From a bacterium (lineage in GTDB: Bacteria; Ratteibacteria; UBA8468; B48-G9; JAFGKM01), in NCBI GenBank assembly GCA_021157805.1, contig JAGGVW010000181.1:1-7468 (forward strand): 7,468 nucleotides of DNA. The letters run 5' to 3'. Both the position numbers and the translations under genes were made by a program. Position 1 is the first letter of the stretch; the number at the start of each line of letters is the position of its first letter. Below are positions 1 to 6,924 of the stretch, piece by piece. A model generated the notes under the pieces. That model saw nothing but the letters and a program-made list of their open reading frames with translations. It did no database searches and was not told the DNA's origin.

Positions 1-2
1 AA

Positions 3-323
3 AAAGAAAATGATTTTTGTTCAGAATGCGGTGCTCCATTGAATCCTTATGCAGCGATAGACCCTATAAAAAGAATAGCAACATATGGTTTTATATATAG
101 AAAACTTGTAAGTGGAGAAATTAATAAATTTGTTTTTATAACAACATGGATAGTTTTCTTTCCTGTTTTTATCTTTCCTTTTTTATTTGTTCTTTCTTAC
201 AAAATTTATCACAATGAAATTTTTCTTCCGATAGGACTTCTTTATCTTTTATTTTTTATCTGTATTTATTCTCGTTTTCTTTTCCTTATGACGAAAAATT
301 ATCTCTATCATCGTAAGGAGTGA
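3..323 (+). CDS. Zinc-ribbon membrane protein, C-terminal part (5' end outside window)
   Basis: The frame is open from the left edge to a TGA, giving 106 visible codons. There is a TTG at 39, but the 12 codons before it already read as protein (KENDFCSECGAP), so I treat the gene as truncated by the window rather than starting there. The CSECG knuckle (residues 6-10 of the visible part) is probably the second half of a four-cysteine zinc ribbon whose first CxxC lies outside. It is followed by NPYAAIDPIKRI, a segment I recall from zinc-ribbon membrane proteins of Planctomycetes-like bacteria. After it come two hydrophobic stretches (about visible residues 44-65 and 76-96) that look like two membrane helices, then a basic tail ending YHRKE. 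The ribbon end would precede the helices, probably on the cytosolic side. Function is unknown. It converges on the amidohydrolase gene across a 32-nt gap in which I see no convincing terminator. Confidence 0.7.
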   Translation, partial: KENDFCSECGAPLNPYAAIDPIKRIATYGFIYRKLVSGEINKFVFITTWIVFFPVFIFPFLFVLSYKIYHNEIFLPIGLLYLLFFICIYSRFLFLMTKNYLYHRKE

Positions 324-355
324 AAGGAGTTTTTAGTATAATTCCTATTGCAGTG

Positions 356-1531
356 TCAGGCAGTAGAATAGATTCCCCGAGAAATTTCTATTTTGCCATC
401 CTTCATAACCAAAAGGATATTTTTTTTATTAAGTAAGATAGAAATGTCCTTTAGGGGATTACCTTCTACTATAAGAATATCCGCTTTTTTACCGGGCTCA
501 AGTGTGCCAACTGATTCGAGAATTCCGAGAGCATCAGATGTATTCCGTGTTGCAGAAACAATTGCTTCCATTGGCGAAAGGCCACATTTAACAAGTTCAC
601 AGAGTTCTATCATTACATCACCAGGTCCACCATCCGTCCCTACACCTATTGTAATTCCCATCTGATGAGCTTTATTTACCCCTTCTCGGTGAACAGAATG
701 AGCATTCTTCATTCTCTGCTTCATGTGGGCAGGAAGAGACGGTTGGTTAATCACCTTGGTGCTTGTGATATATAAAGTAGGAATATAGTAAAGGTTCTTT
801 TCAGCGATACCTTCCAGGGCTTCTTTATCAATTAATGCCCCATGGAGAATAACATCACATCCAGCCTGGATTGAATGATTGAGTCCGGGTTGCGAATGGG
901 CATGGACATGGACGTGTTTGCCTCTGGCGTGTGCCTCATTCACAAGAGTAGATAATTCCTCTACAGTGTAATCCTCCCATCCGATTTGTTCATGTTCCCA
1001 TTGGAAACCACCTGTAGCAGCAGTTTTGATAAAATCAACACCAGATGCAATCATCTCACGCACTGCCTTACGAACTTCCCAGGGACCATCAGCAGACCGT
1101 CCCCTGATATGACCACCTGTTGCATTCACCATTGCACCTACTATCAAGCGAGAACATTGGCGTATCTGACCAGATTCAATAGTTCTTCGCAGAATGACAT
1201 TTTCAGGACAACCGCTTACATTAGCAACAGTTGTTGTCCCCCAGCTAAGGCACTCCTGAAGTTTTCCTACAGCCCGAAGATTTTGCTCTATATGGCCTTT
1301 ATGGTCCAGTAGCCCAGGCATGCTGGTTACATGCATATGACCATCTATCAGTCCCGGCATAGCAGTTTTTCCCTTCGCCGAGATTATTACTGCATCAGAA
1401 GGGATTGAAATTTCTTTCTTCTGTCCTACCGCTGTAATTTTGTCTCCATCTACCAGAATTGTTCCCGATTCTATCACTTCTCCCCCTGTGCCATCAATTA
1501 TCCTGCAATTCACAATTGCTTTCTTATCCAT
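356..1531 (-). CDS. Metal-dependent amidohydrolase (imidazolonepropionase / Xaa-Pro dipeptidase-like)
   Basis: A complete 391-residue protein of the amidohydrolase superfamily: cytosolic enzymes that hydrolyse amide or ring bonds at a one- or two-metal site in a TIM barrel. Visible landmarks are the N-terminal beta-sandwich with IIDGTGG (residues 11-17), the HxH metal motif in PGLIDGHMHV (H65, H67), the likely carboxylated lysine in DFIKTAATGG (K169), the barrel histidines in HVHVHAHS (probably H210) and ILHG (H230), and the catalytic aspartate in GVGTDGG (D300). The C-terminal LEPGKKADILIVEGNPL (344-360) is the usual return to the sandwich domain. All expected ligands are present, so it should be active. 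The layout is closest to the subgroup containing Xaa-Pro and Xaa-Arg dipeptidases and imidazolonepropionase-like proteins; the substrate cannot be assigned. There is no signal peptide. The ATG has a strong ribosome site. Its base composition is richer in G+C than the operon to the right, which may mean transfer. Confidence 0.9.
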   Translation of the reverse strand: MDKKAIVNCRIIDGTGGEVIESGTILVDGDKITAVGQKKEISIPSDAVIISAKGKTAMPGLIDGHMHVTSMPGLLDHKGHIEQNLRAVGKLQECLSWGTTTVANVSGCPENVILRRTIESGQIRQCSRLIVGAMVNATGGHIRGRSADGPWEVRKAVREMIASGVDFIKTAATGGFQWEHEQIGWEDYTVEELSTLVNEAHARGKHVHVHAHSQPGLNHSIQAGCDVILHGALIDKEALEGIAEKNLYYIPTLYITSTKVINQPSLPAHMKQRMKNAHSVHREGVNKAHQMGITIGVGTDGGPGDVMIELCELVKCGLSPMEAIVSATRNTSDALGILESVGTLEPGKKADILIVEGNPLKDISILLNKKNILLVMKDGKIEISRGIYSTA

Positions 1532-1681
1532 ATTTTTGCCTCCTTCGTTCTTTTACAACATCAAGAAAATGTTCAATTTTAGATTTATTCTCATTCTTTA
1601 AAAACTTTTTGAGGAAACAATCCACTGACTTTCTGCCCTGCCTTTTGGATGTTTCAAATAAAGTTCCTTTTTTATTTTCAT
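1524..1681 (-). pseudogene. Small basic protein ORF needing a -1 shift at A-AAA-AAG (frameshifted gene or recoding site)
   Basis: From the ATG at 1681-1679 the zero frame gives MKIKKELYLKH... and stops after 27 codons. The -1 frame runs without a stop from just after a TAG at 1685-1683 to a TAA at 1526-1524. It reads GTLFETSKRQGRKSVDCF, then LKKFLKNENKSKIEHF, then LDVVKERRRQKYG. That frame has no ATG of its own; the only ordinary start is a GTG at 1625-1623. The heptamer A-AAA-AAG at 1673-1667, in phase with the ATG, would shift ribosomes into exactly this frame and give a 52-residue basic, helical-looking protein. A single missing A in the A6 run (1668-1673 on the plus strand is T6) would have the same effect. 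The frame ends 8 nt inside the amidohydrolase gene, an overlap typical of translationally coupled genes. I do not recognise the protein. A mutation or sequencing indel is the simplest reading; programmed frameshifting is possible. Confidence 0.45.
1538..1545 (-). promoter_or_regulatory. Ribosome binding site of the amidohydrolase gene
   Basis: AAGGAGGC on the minus strand lies 6 nt before the ATG at 1531-1529. It fixes this start and lies inside the last codons of the small upstream frame (1524-1681), so ribosomes finishing that frame would terminate directly on the amidohydrolase start. Confidence 0.8.
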
Positions 1682-1699
1682 ACTAATTTCTTTCCCTGA

Positions 1700-1720
1700 A
1701 TATGATATAATTTTTCATAT
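1700..1720. repeat. Short inverted repeat over the divergent promoters (possible operator)
   Basis: ATATGA at 1700-1705 is mirrored exactly by TCATAT at 1715-1720, with a 9-nt spacer containing most of the plus-strand -10 hexamer. The position over both -10 elements is where a repressor would act. However, six-base arms in such AT-rich DNA arise easily by chance, and no regulator gene is in the window. Confidence 0.25.
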
Positions 1721-1730
1721 AAGTTTTCAA
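1702..1730 (-). promoter_or_regulatory. Candidate minus-strand promoter (small ORF and amidohydrolase)
   Basis: On the minus strand TTGAAA (1730-1725) and TATCAT (1707-1702) are separated by 17 nt. Each matches the sigma-70 consensus at 5 of 6 positions. Transcription would begin near 1695, only about 14 nt before the ATG at 1681, so the GGGAAAG at 1696-1690 would sit at the very 5' end of the message. The region is very AT-rich, so a chance match is possible. Confidence 0.4.
1703..1711 (+). promoter_or_regulatory. Candidate extended -10 promoter of the efflux operon
   Basis: TGATATAAT is an exact match to the extended -10 consensus TGnTATAAT. No good -35 is visible 16-18 nt upstream, which extended -10 promoters can tolerate. 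Transcription would begin near 1718, leaving a leader of about 76 nt before the channel gene. I see no hairpin or riboswitch-like structure in that leader. The element shares bases with the minus-strand -10, so the two promoters could not be occupied at once. Confidence 0.45.
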
Positions 1731-1793
1731 ATATTACTTTTTAATATTCAATAAACTATTTAACCTGAAATATGTCTAAAAAAGAAAAGAGAA

Positions 1794-3383
1794 ATGAAAA
1801 TGAAAAAGATAACGACGGAGGTATTGATTATTTCTTTTGTTTTTTTGTGTGGGTGTTCAGTTAAGTATTATGAGAAAAGTGCCGACAGAGATATAAAAGA
1901 AATATGGGATAAAAGTTATAAAAAAGTTGAAAATAAGAAATTACCTGAAAGTGCTTTAAATGAAGAGACATTTACAGAAACGAAAATTCTTTCTCTTTCT
2001 GATGCCATAAAACTTGGACTTGAAAATAATAGAGAGTATAAAACAGAGAAAGAAAATGTATATATGAAAATTTTAGATTTCACTTATCAGAGATATTTGT
2101 TCAAAAAAAGGTATGGATTAGGTGGGAATGTAAACTGGGAAAAGGCAGATGAAGAAAGTGTTTCTGGTGATTTAAATTTCCGTTTGATAAAGTTACTTTC
2201 AAATGGAGCCCAGATAACTTTTAATTTAACACAGGAATTTCTTAAATATTTCACTGGAAATAAAGAGAAAGATTTCCAGACATTTTTATCACTTGATTTT
2301 TTCCAGCCAATCCTTAAAGGAGCGGGAAGAGAAATTGCTCTTGAAAATTTAACACAATCAGAAAGAGATGTTATTTATGAAATAAGAGATTTTTTAAGAT
2401 ATGAAAGGAAACTATCAGTTGAGATTACAAAAAAATATCTTGATGTTGTTGCCAGAAAGAAAAATCTGAATACATTCTGGGAAAATTATCAGTTCCTTAA
2501 AAGAATAAGAGAAAGAAATGAGAATCTTGCAGAGGCAGGACGTATATCTACAATTCAGGTTGATATGGCAAAACAGGATGAGTTTTCTGCTTATCAGAGA
2601 TGGGTTAATGCTTTGAATAACTATAAAAATGCAATTGATGAATTCAAAGTTTTTCTTGGTATCTCTCCAACAGAAAATATAGAAATAAAAAGTGAAAATT
2701 TAGAAGAAATTTTGACAAAAGGAGTAAAAAAATTCAATGTAGATTTAAAAACTGGTATAAAACAGGCATTTAGAAATCGTCTTGACTTAATAACATATTA
2801 TGAGAAAGTAAAAGACGCTGAGAGAAAAGTTAAAGTTGCAATTAACAATTTGAAAGGGACATTGGATTTAAATTTTGAAGTGGAAAGTAGTACAGAAAAG
2901 AAGTCAAAACCATCAGTTAATTTTCAGAAACCAGAATATTCTTTTGGAATTGATTTTGAACTTCCAGTGGATAAATTAGAAGAAAGAAATGAATATAAAG
3001 AAAAATTAATTGAACTTGATAGAGCAAGAAGGAATTTTGAAGAAAAAAAAGATAATGTAAAACTTGAAATAATTGAGAACTACAGAAATTTAGAAGATGC
3101 TTACCAGTCATACTTAATTCAAAAAAATAGTTTAAACCTTGCAGAAAAGAGAATAGACAGTACAGACCTTTTATTTCAAGCAGGCAGAGCAACAACAAGA
3201 GATATTCTTGAGGCACAGAGGTCATACCTTTCAGCAGAGACATCATTAACTTCTGCATCAATAAATTATATAAAATCGTATCTTGATTATCTTTTAAGTT
3301 GTGAGATGATAGAGGTTGACATAAATAAAGTTTGGAAAGGAGATAAATATGAAGAAATTTTTGGTAAAATTGGTGAGAAATAA
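1794..3383 (+). CDS. TolC-family outer-membrane efflux channel, lipoprotein
   Basis: Outer-membrane component of a tripartite efflux system, 529 residues. A short signal peptide ends in a lipobox (LCGC, residues 18-21), so C21 should be lipidated and anchored in the outer membrane. The 22-65 segment (KYYEKSADRDIKEIW...) precedes the first OEP repeat, which begins ILSLSDAIKLGLENN (65-79). FFQPILKGAGREIALENLTQSERD (169-192) and the long helices around 195-285 form the first repeat. The second begins near 318 and ends with GRATTRDILEAQRSYLSAETSL (464-485), the classic final helix of this family. From memory, the ADR segment and the GAGR...LTQSERD block are the style of Planctomycetes-like TolC homologues. 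Start: the ATG at 1794 has purines (AAGAGA, 1787-1792) only 1 nt away, whereas the in-frame ATG at 1800 is 7 nt from them and may be the true start (527 residues). First gene of the operon; its end overlaps the adaptor gene by 35 nt. Confidence 0.88.
   Translation: MKMKKITTEVLIISFVFLCGCSVKYYEKSADRDIKEIWDKSYKKVENKKLPESALNEETFTETKILSLSDAIKLGLENNREYKTEKENVYMKILDFTYQRYLFKKRYGLGGNVNWEKADEESVSGDLNFRLIKLLSNGAQITFNLTQEFLKYFTGNKEKDFQTFLSLDFFQPILKGAGREIALENLTQSERDVIYEIRDFLRYERKLSVEITKKYLDVVARKKNLNTFWENYQFLKRIRERNENLAEAGRISTIQVDMAKQDEFSAYQRWVNALNNYKNAIDEFKVFLGISPTENIEIKSENLEEILTKGVKKFNVDLKTGIKQAFRNRLDLITYYEKVKDAERKVKVAINNLKGTLDLNFEVESSTEKKSKPSVNFQKPEYSFGIDFELPVDKLEERNEYKEKLIELDRARRNFEEKKDNVKLEIIENYRNLEDAYQSYLIQKNSLNLAEKRIDSTDLLFQAGRATTRDILEAQRSYLSAETSLTSASINYIKSYLDYLLSCEMIEVDINKVWKGDKYEEIFGKIGEK
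3337..3342 (+). promoter_or_regulatory. Ribosome binding site of the adaptor gene, inside the channel gene
   Basis: AAGGAG lies 6 nt before the ATG at 3349 and within the coding region of the channel gene. It supports a real 35-nt gene overlap rather than a later start, and is the best Shine-Dalgarno sequence in the operon. Confidence 0.75.
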
Positions 3384-4968
3384 AATTTTTATTACAGCAA
3401 TTTTCATTTTTTTTGTTATTTTTTTATTTTTTAAATATGCAAATGTAAAGAAACAGAAATCACAATTTTTAACATATAAAGTGAAGAGACAAAATCTTGT
3501 TATATCTGTTATTGAAAGTGGGAATGTTGCTGCTTTGAAATCACTTAAAATTATAAATCAGGTTCCAGGAACAAGAAATATTCTTGAAGTTGTTGATGAA
3601 GGAACACAGATTACAGAAGAAGATGTCAAAAATAAGAAAGTACTGATACGCCTTGATTCTAAGGACCTTCAGGATAGAGCAGACCAGTTAAAAATAGATG
3701 TTGAAAACAGTTTATCTGCTTACACTCAAGCATTGCAGGAACTTGAAATTGTCAAAAATCAGAATGAAAGTGATATTGCATCAGCAGAATTGAATGTCAA
3801 ATTTGCAAGGATGGACATTGAAAAATATCTCGGGAAAAAACTTGCTGGAGAAGTTTTAAAAATGAAAGAAATTGATTATAAAAAGTTTATAGAAAGTGAT
3901 GAACTTGCTGGTGAAGCATGGAATACAAAAAAGAATTTTGAAAATAAAATAGATATTGCGAAGGAAGAACTTGAAAGAGCAAAGAATAATCTTGAATGGA
4001 GTAAGAAACTTGCTGAAAAAGGATATATAACAAAAAATGACCTTGAAGCAGATAAACTTTCAGTAAAACAAAAAGAAGCAAATCTTGAAATAACTCAACT
4101 GGAATATAAACTTTTTATAAATTATGATTTCCCAAAAAAAGTTGAAAAACTGTTATCTGATTATAAAGAATCTCTTAATGAACTTGAAAGAATAAAAGAT
4201 AGGTGCAAAGCGAAATTAGTTCAGGCAAAATCAAATGTTAGGAGTAAAAAGGCGACCTATCTGATGAGAAAGAGTAAACTTGAAGAGGTAGAACAACAGA
4301 TAAAAATGTGTACAATCTATGCAACTCAACCTGGATTTGTTATCTATCCTTCAAGTTCAAGACCATGGAGAAGCGAAAATCCAGTTCAACCCGGGACAAC
4401 AGTAAGAAGGTATCAGGAATTACTTAATTTACCTGATTTCAATTATCTTGGAGTTAATGTTCAGGTTCATGAAACAAATATTAAAAAAATAAAAGCAGGA
4501 CAAAAAGTAATTGTGAAAATAGATGCATTTCCAGACAAAGTTTTTAAAGGAACTGTTAAGAAAGTTTCACTTATGCCTGATGCTATGATGAAATTTTTAA
4601 ACCCTGATTTAAATGTCTATAATACTCAAGTTTCTTTTGATAAAAAATATGATTTACTAAAACCAGGTATGTCTGCTCAGGTTGAAATAATAGTTGATAA
4701 AAAAGAAAATGTCATTGCAATACCTGTTGTTTCTGTTTTTTTCAAGGGGGGTAAATCTTATTGTTATGTTTTAAAAGGGAATAGAATTATTCAGAGAGAA
4801 ATTAAAATTGGTGAGAGTAATGATAGAATGGTTGAGGTTAAAAAAGGTTTAGAAGAAGGAGAAGTTGTTGTTATGATGCCTGAAAAGATGAAAGAAGCAG
4901 TAAAAAAGAAACAGATATATGAAAAAGGGAAAATTGTTGAAAAAAAGAAAAAAGATGAAAGAAAATAA
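3349..4968 (+). CDS. Periplasmic adaptor (HlyD/MacA-type membrane fusion protein) with long coiled coil
   Basis: Links the inner-membrane ABC transporter to the outer-membrane channel. 539 residues, against 371 for E. coli MacA. One N-terminal membrane helix (about 13-29) anchors it in the inner membrane. IESGNVAALKSLKI (55-68) and the VVDEGTQI segment (81-88) give the first lipoyl half and barrel strands. A long antiparallel helical hairpin spans about 107-320, with the usual tip sequence LAEKGYITKNDLEADKLS (221-238). The second lipoyl half starts at IYATQPGFVIY (323-333) and carries an insertion (SSSRPWRSENPVQPGTTVRR, 335-354). The beta-barrel then contains VNVQVHETNIKKIKAGQKV (369-387), FLNPDLNVYNTQV (416-428) and LKPGMSAQVEI (437-447), followed by a membrane-proximal domain. 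From memory the VHE and PDLNVY segments match Planctomycetes-type adaptors. The C-terminal 30 residues are extremely lysine-rich, partly because that DNA also holds the start of the ATPase gene (14-nt overlap). Confidence 0.9.
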   Translation: MKKFLVKLVRNKIFITAIFIFFVIFLFFKYANVKKQKSQFLTYKVKRQNLVISVIESGNVAALKSLKIINQVPGTRNILEVVDEGTQITEEDVKNKKVLIRLDSKDLQDRADQLKIDVENSLSAYTQALQELEIVKNQNESDIASAELNVKFARMDIEKYLGKKLAGEVLKMKEIDYKKFIESDELAGEAWNTKKNFENKIDIAKEELERAKNNLEWSKKLAEKGYITKNDLEADKLSVKQKEANLEITQLEYKLFINYDFPKKVEKLLSDYKESLNELERIKDRCKAKLVQAKSNVRSKKATYLMRKSKLEEVEQQIKMCTIYATQPGFVIYPSSSRPWRSENPVQPGTTVRRYQELLNLPDFNYLGVNVQVHETNIKKIKAGQKVIVKIDAFPDKVFKGTVKKVSLMPDAMMKFLNPDLNVYNTQVSFDKKYDLLKPGMSAQVEIIVDKKENVIAIPVVSVFFKGGKSYCYVLKGNRIIQREIKIGESNDRMVEVKKGLEEGEVVVMMPEKMKEAVKKKQIYEKGKIVEKKKKDERK

Positions 4969-5644
4969 TAATTTAATCCAGCTTTTGAATATCAGGAAAA
5001 TTTATAAGATGGGAAATACCAAACTTGAAGTATTAAAAGGAATAAATATGTTGGTTGAAGAAGGGGAGCACCTTTCAATAATGGGACCTTCAGGGAGTGG
5101 AAAGACCACACTTTTAAATATTATCGGTTGTCTGGATAAACCAACTTATGGGGAATATTTTTTTGAAGGGAAAGAAATTTCAAAACTGGATGATAACTCA
5201 CTTTCTGAAATAAGGTCAAAATATATTGGTTTTATATTTCAACAGTTTAATTTAATCCCTCAGTTAAATGTTATAGAAAATGTTTCTCTTCCTCTTTTCT
5301 ATCAGGGAGTTGATGAGGAAGAAATGAAAGAAAGGTCAATAAAACTTGCAGAACTTGTTGGCCTTGGAGATAGATTATATCACAGGCCATCTGAACTTTC
5401 TGGTGGACAGCAACAGAGAGTTGCAATAGCGAGAGCACTTGCAAATGACCCTGCTATAATTCTTGCTGATGAACCAACAGGAAATCTTGATACTACTACA
5501 GGAAAAGAAATAATGAAACTTTTATGCGAACTCAATCAAAATGAGGGTAAAACCCTTATTGTTATAACCCATGATATGAACATAGCCAATTACAGTAAAA
5601 GGATTATTAAACTACTGGATGGGAGAATTATAAATGAAGGTTAA
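4955..5644 (+). CDS. ABC transporter ATPase (MacB/LolD/YknY type)
   Basis: Cytosolic nucleotide-binding subunit that powers the permease encoded next. With the start used here it has 229 residues, normal for this family. Walker [10 protein letters not shown] (44-52), Q-loop in [10 protein letters not shown] (Q96/Q97), ABC signature LSGGQQQR (148-155), Walker B IILADEP (168-174; D172, E173), D-loop GNLD (176-179) and switch histidine in ITHD (H206) are all intact. The phrase [17 protein letters not shown] is typical of the MacB/LolD branch. A longer frame begins at an ATG at 4919, adding 12 mostly lysine residues (MKKGKLLKKRKK) not expected in the family. The ATG at 4955 puts the first beta-strand ([14 protein letters not shown]) at the usual distance, so I prefer it. 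Neither start has a recognisable Shine-Dalgarno; the upstream DNA is almost pure A/G. Translation probably depends on coupling to the adaptor gene, which ends 14 nt inside this one. Confidence 0.93.
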   Translation: MKENNNLIQLLNIRKIYKMGNTKLEVLKGINMLVEEGEHLSIMGPSGSGKTTLLNIIGCLDKPTYGEYFFEGKEISKLDDNSLSEIRSKYIGFIFQQFNLIPQLNVIENVSLPLFYQGVDEEEMKERSIKLAELVGLGDRLYHRPSELSGGQQQRVAIARALANDPAIILADEPTGNLDTTTGKEIMKLLCELNQNEGKTLIVITHDMNIANYSKRIIKLLDGRIINEG

Positions 5645-6920
5645 GTTATACCATATTTTTAGAATTTTAAAACTTGGATTTAAAAATCTTCTTCTGCATA
5701 AGTTAAGGTCTTCTCTTACAATTCTTGGTATTGTTTTTGGAGTTGCCTCTGTAATTGCAATGCTTTCAATAGGGGAAGGGGCAAGTTATGAAGCGAGAGA
5801 AAAAATAAAACAACTTGGCAGCAACAACATTATAATAAGGAGTTTTAATCCTCCGTCTTCTATAAAGTCACCTCAAAGTTCCTCTTTTATAGGACTTTAT
5901 GGATTAAAATTTAAAGACCTTCAGGAAATAAAGGTAATTCCTTCAATAAAAAGTATTGTGCCAACCTGGGAGTGTAAAGAAGAAGTATGGAGTGAAAAAG
6001 GTAGCACAACTGGAAGGATTGTTGCTACCTATCCATCTTTTCTTAATATTATGAATCTTGAAGTTGAGGAGGGAAGATTTTTTACTGAGATTGAAACAGA
6101 ATGTTCCAGAAATGTTGCAGTAATTGGCTATTCCATTAAAAAGATTCTTTTCCCGCTTAAAAGCCCTGTTGGAAAAAATATAAAAATAAGGGATGACTAT
6201 TTTACTGTAGTCGGAGTTGTTAAAGAGAAAGCAGTTAATTTGAGTGGAACCGGTTTTGAGAGTGAAGATATAAATTTTGATATTTATATTCCTTTTACAA
6301 CAGGAAGAATTTACTTTGGAAAATATGAAATTGCAAACAGAAGGGGTTTTATATGGAGGTGGGAGAGGAACTTTGTGGAATATCACAGATTTATAGTTAA
6401 TATTACAGAGACATCAAAAATTTTAACTGTTGCTTCATATATAGAAAAAGTCCTTACCAGAAATCACAAAAATAAGGACTATGAAATTTTAATCCCTTTA
6501 CAATTACTCCAGCAGGCAGAACATACAAAGAGAATATTCAATATAGTTCTGGGTTCAATTGCTGCTATTTCATTGATTGTTGGAGGGATTGGAATAATGA
6601 ATATTATGCTTGCAACAGTTACTGAAAGAACAAGAGAAATAGGAATAAGAAGGGCTGTTGGGGCAAAGAAAATGGATATTGTAAGACAATTTATTTCTGA
6701 ATCAGTTATCTTATCAGCAACAGGAGGTTTTATAGGAATTTTGCTTGGTATTTTAATCCCTTCTCTGGTTACAAAATTTTCAGGTATGAAGACAATTGTA
6801 ACTTTCTGGTCGGTTCTTTTATCTTTTACTATTTCGGTAGCAGTTGGGGTAACTTTTGGTATATATCCTGCAAGAAAAGCAGCAGAACTTGACCCAATTC
6901 AGGCACTCAGATACGAATAA
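5634..6920 (+). CDS. ABC transporter permease, MacB/FtsX family
   Basis: Inner-membrane subunit, 428 residues, with the four-helix MacB topology. TM1 is about 27-46 (LTILGIVFGVASVIAMLSIG). A large periplasmic domain (about 50-295) contains the usual VEEGRFFTEIE (144-154), VAVIGYSI (161-168) and YFTVVGVVKEK (189-199) segments. TM2 is about 301-326, and the cytosolic coupling segment ERTREIGIRRAVGA (331-344) contacts the ATPase. TM3 is about 352-378 and TM4 about 390-412. The end YPARKAAELDPIQALRYE (411-428) is the family's hallmark C-terminus. E. coli MacB fuses ATPase and permease in one chain; here they are split and only one permease is present, so it should work as a homodimer. Such permeases do not pass substrate through the membrane but transmit ATPase movement to the periplasmic adaptor. 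The start lies 11 nt inside the ATPase gene, with GGGAG (5621-5625) 8 nt upstream. Last gene of the operon. Confidence 0.93.
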   Translation: MKVKLYHIFRILKLGFKNLLLHKLRSSLTILGIVFGVASVIAMLSIGEGASYEAREKIKQLGSNNIIIRSFNPPSSIKSPQSSSFIGLYGLKFKDLQEIKVIPSIKSIVPTWECKEEVWSEKGSTTGRIVATYPSFLNIMNLEVEEGRFFTEIETECSRNVAVIGYSIKKILFPLKSPVGKNIKIRDDYFTVVGVVKEKAVNLSGTGFESEDINFDIYIPFTTGRIYFGKYEIANRRGFIWRWERNFVEYHRFIVNITETSKILTVASYIEKVLTRNHKNKDYEILIPLQLLQQAEHTKRIFNIVLGSIAAISLIVGGIGIMNIMLATVTERTREIGIRRAVGAKKMDIVRQFISESVILSATGGFIGILLGILIPSLVTKFSGMKTIVTFWSVLLSFTISVAVGVTFGIYPARKAAELDPIQALRYE

Positions 6921-6924
6921 TTTG

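Noticed and set aside
324..355. Possible bidirectional terminator between the left-edge gene and the amidohydrolase gene.
   Set aside because: Only weak pairing (AGGAG with TTCCT) and a direct GCAGT repeat are visible; no stable hairpin followed by a T-tract.
393..1312. Plus-strand ORFs opposite the amidohydrolase gene (90 and 108 codons).
   Set aside because: They lie entirely against a gene with full active-site motifs, lack ribosome sites and read as low-complexity Ser/Thr/Pro/Cys-rich protein. They are shadows.
1459..1686. Plus-strand 75-codon ORF across the divergent region.
   Set aside because: It overlaps the amidohydrolase start, has no ribosome site and its translation looks like antisense noise. 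The minus-strand frames here read far more like protein.
1772..1864. A 30-codon plus-strand ORF starting at ATG 1772, overlapping the channel gene start.
   Set aside because: No Shine-Dalgarno. It becomes Phe/Trp-rich where it is simply the channel signal peptide in another frame.
2917..4081. Minus-strand ORFs opposite the channel and adaptor genes (114 and 64 codons).
   Set aside because: They are Leu/Phe/Gln-rich mirrors of Lys/Glu-rich coiled-coil coding DNA, with no ribosome sites.
5943..6386. Minus-strand 147-codon ORF opposite the permease gene.
   Set aside because: Lies against the well-supported periplasmic domain of the permease; its translation has no recognisable motif and no ribosome site.
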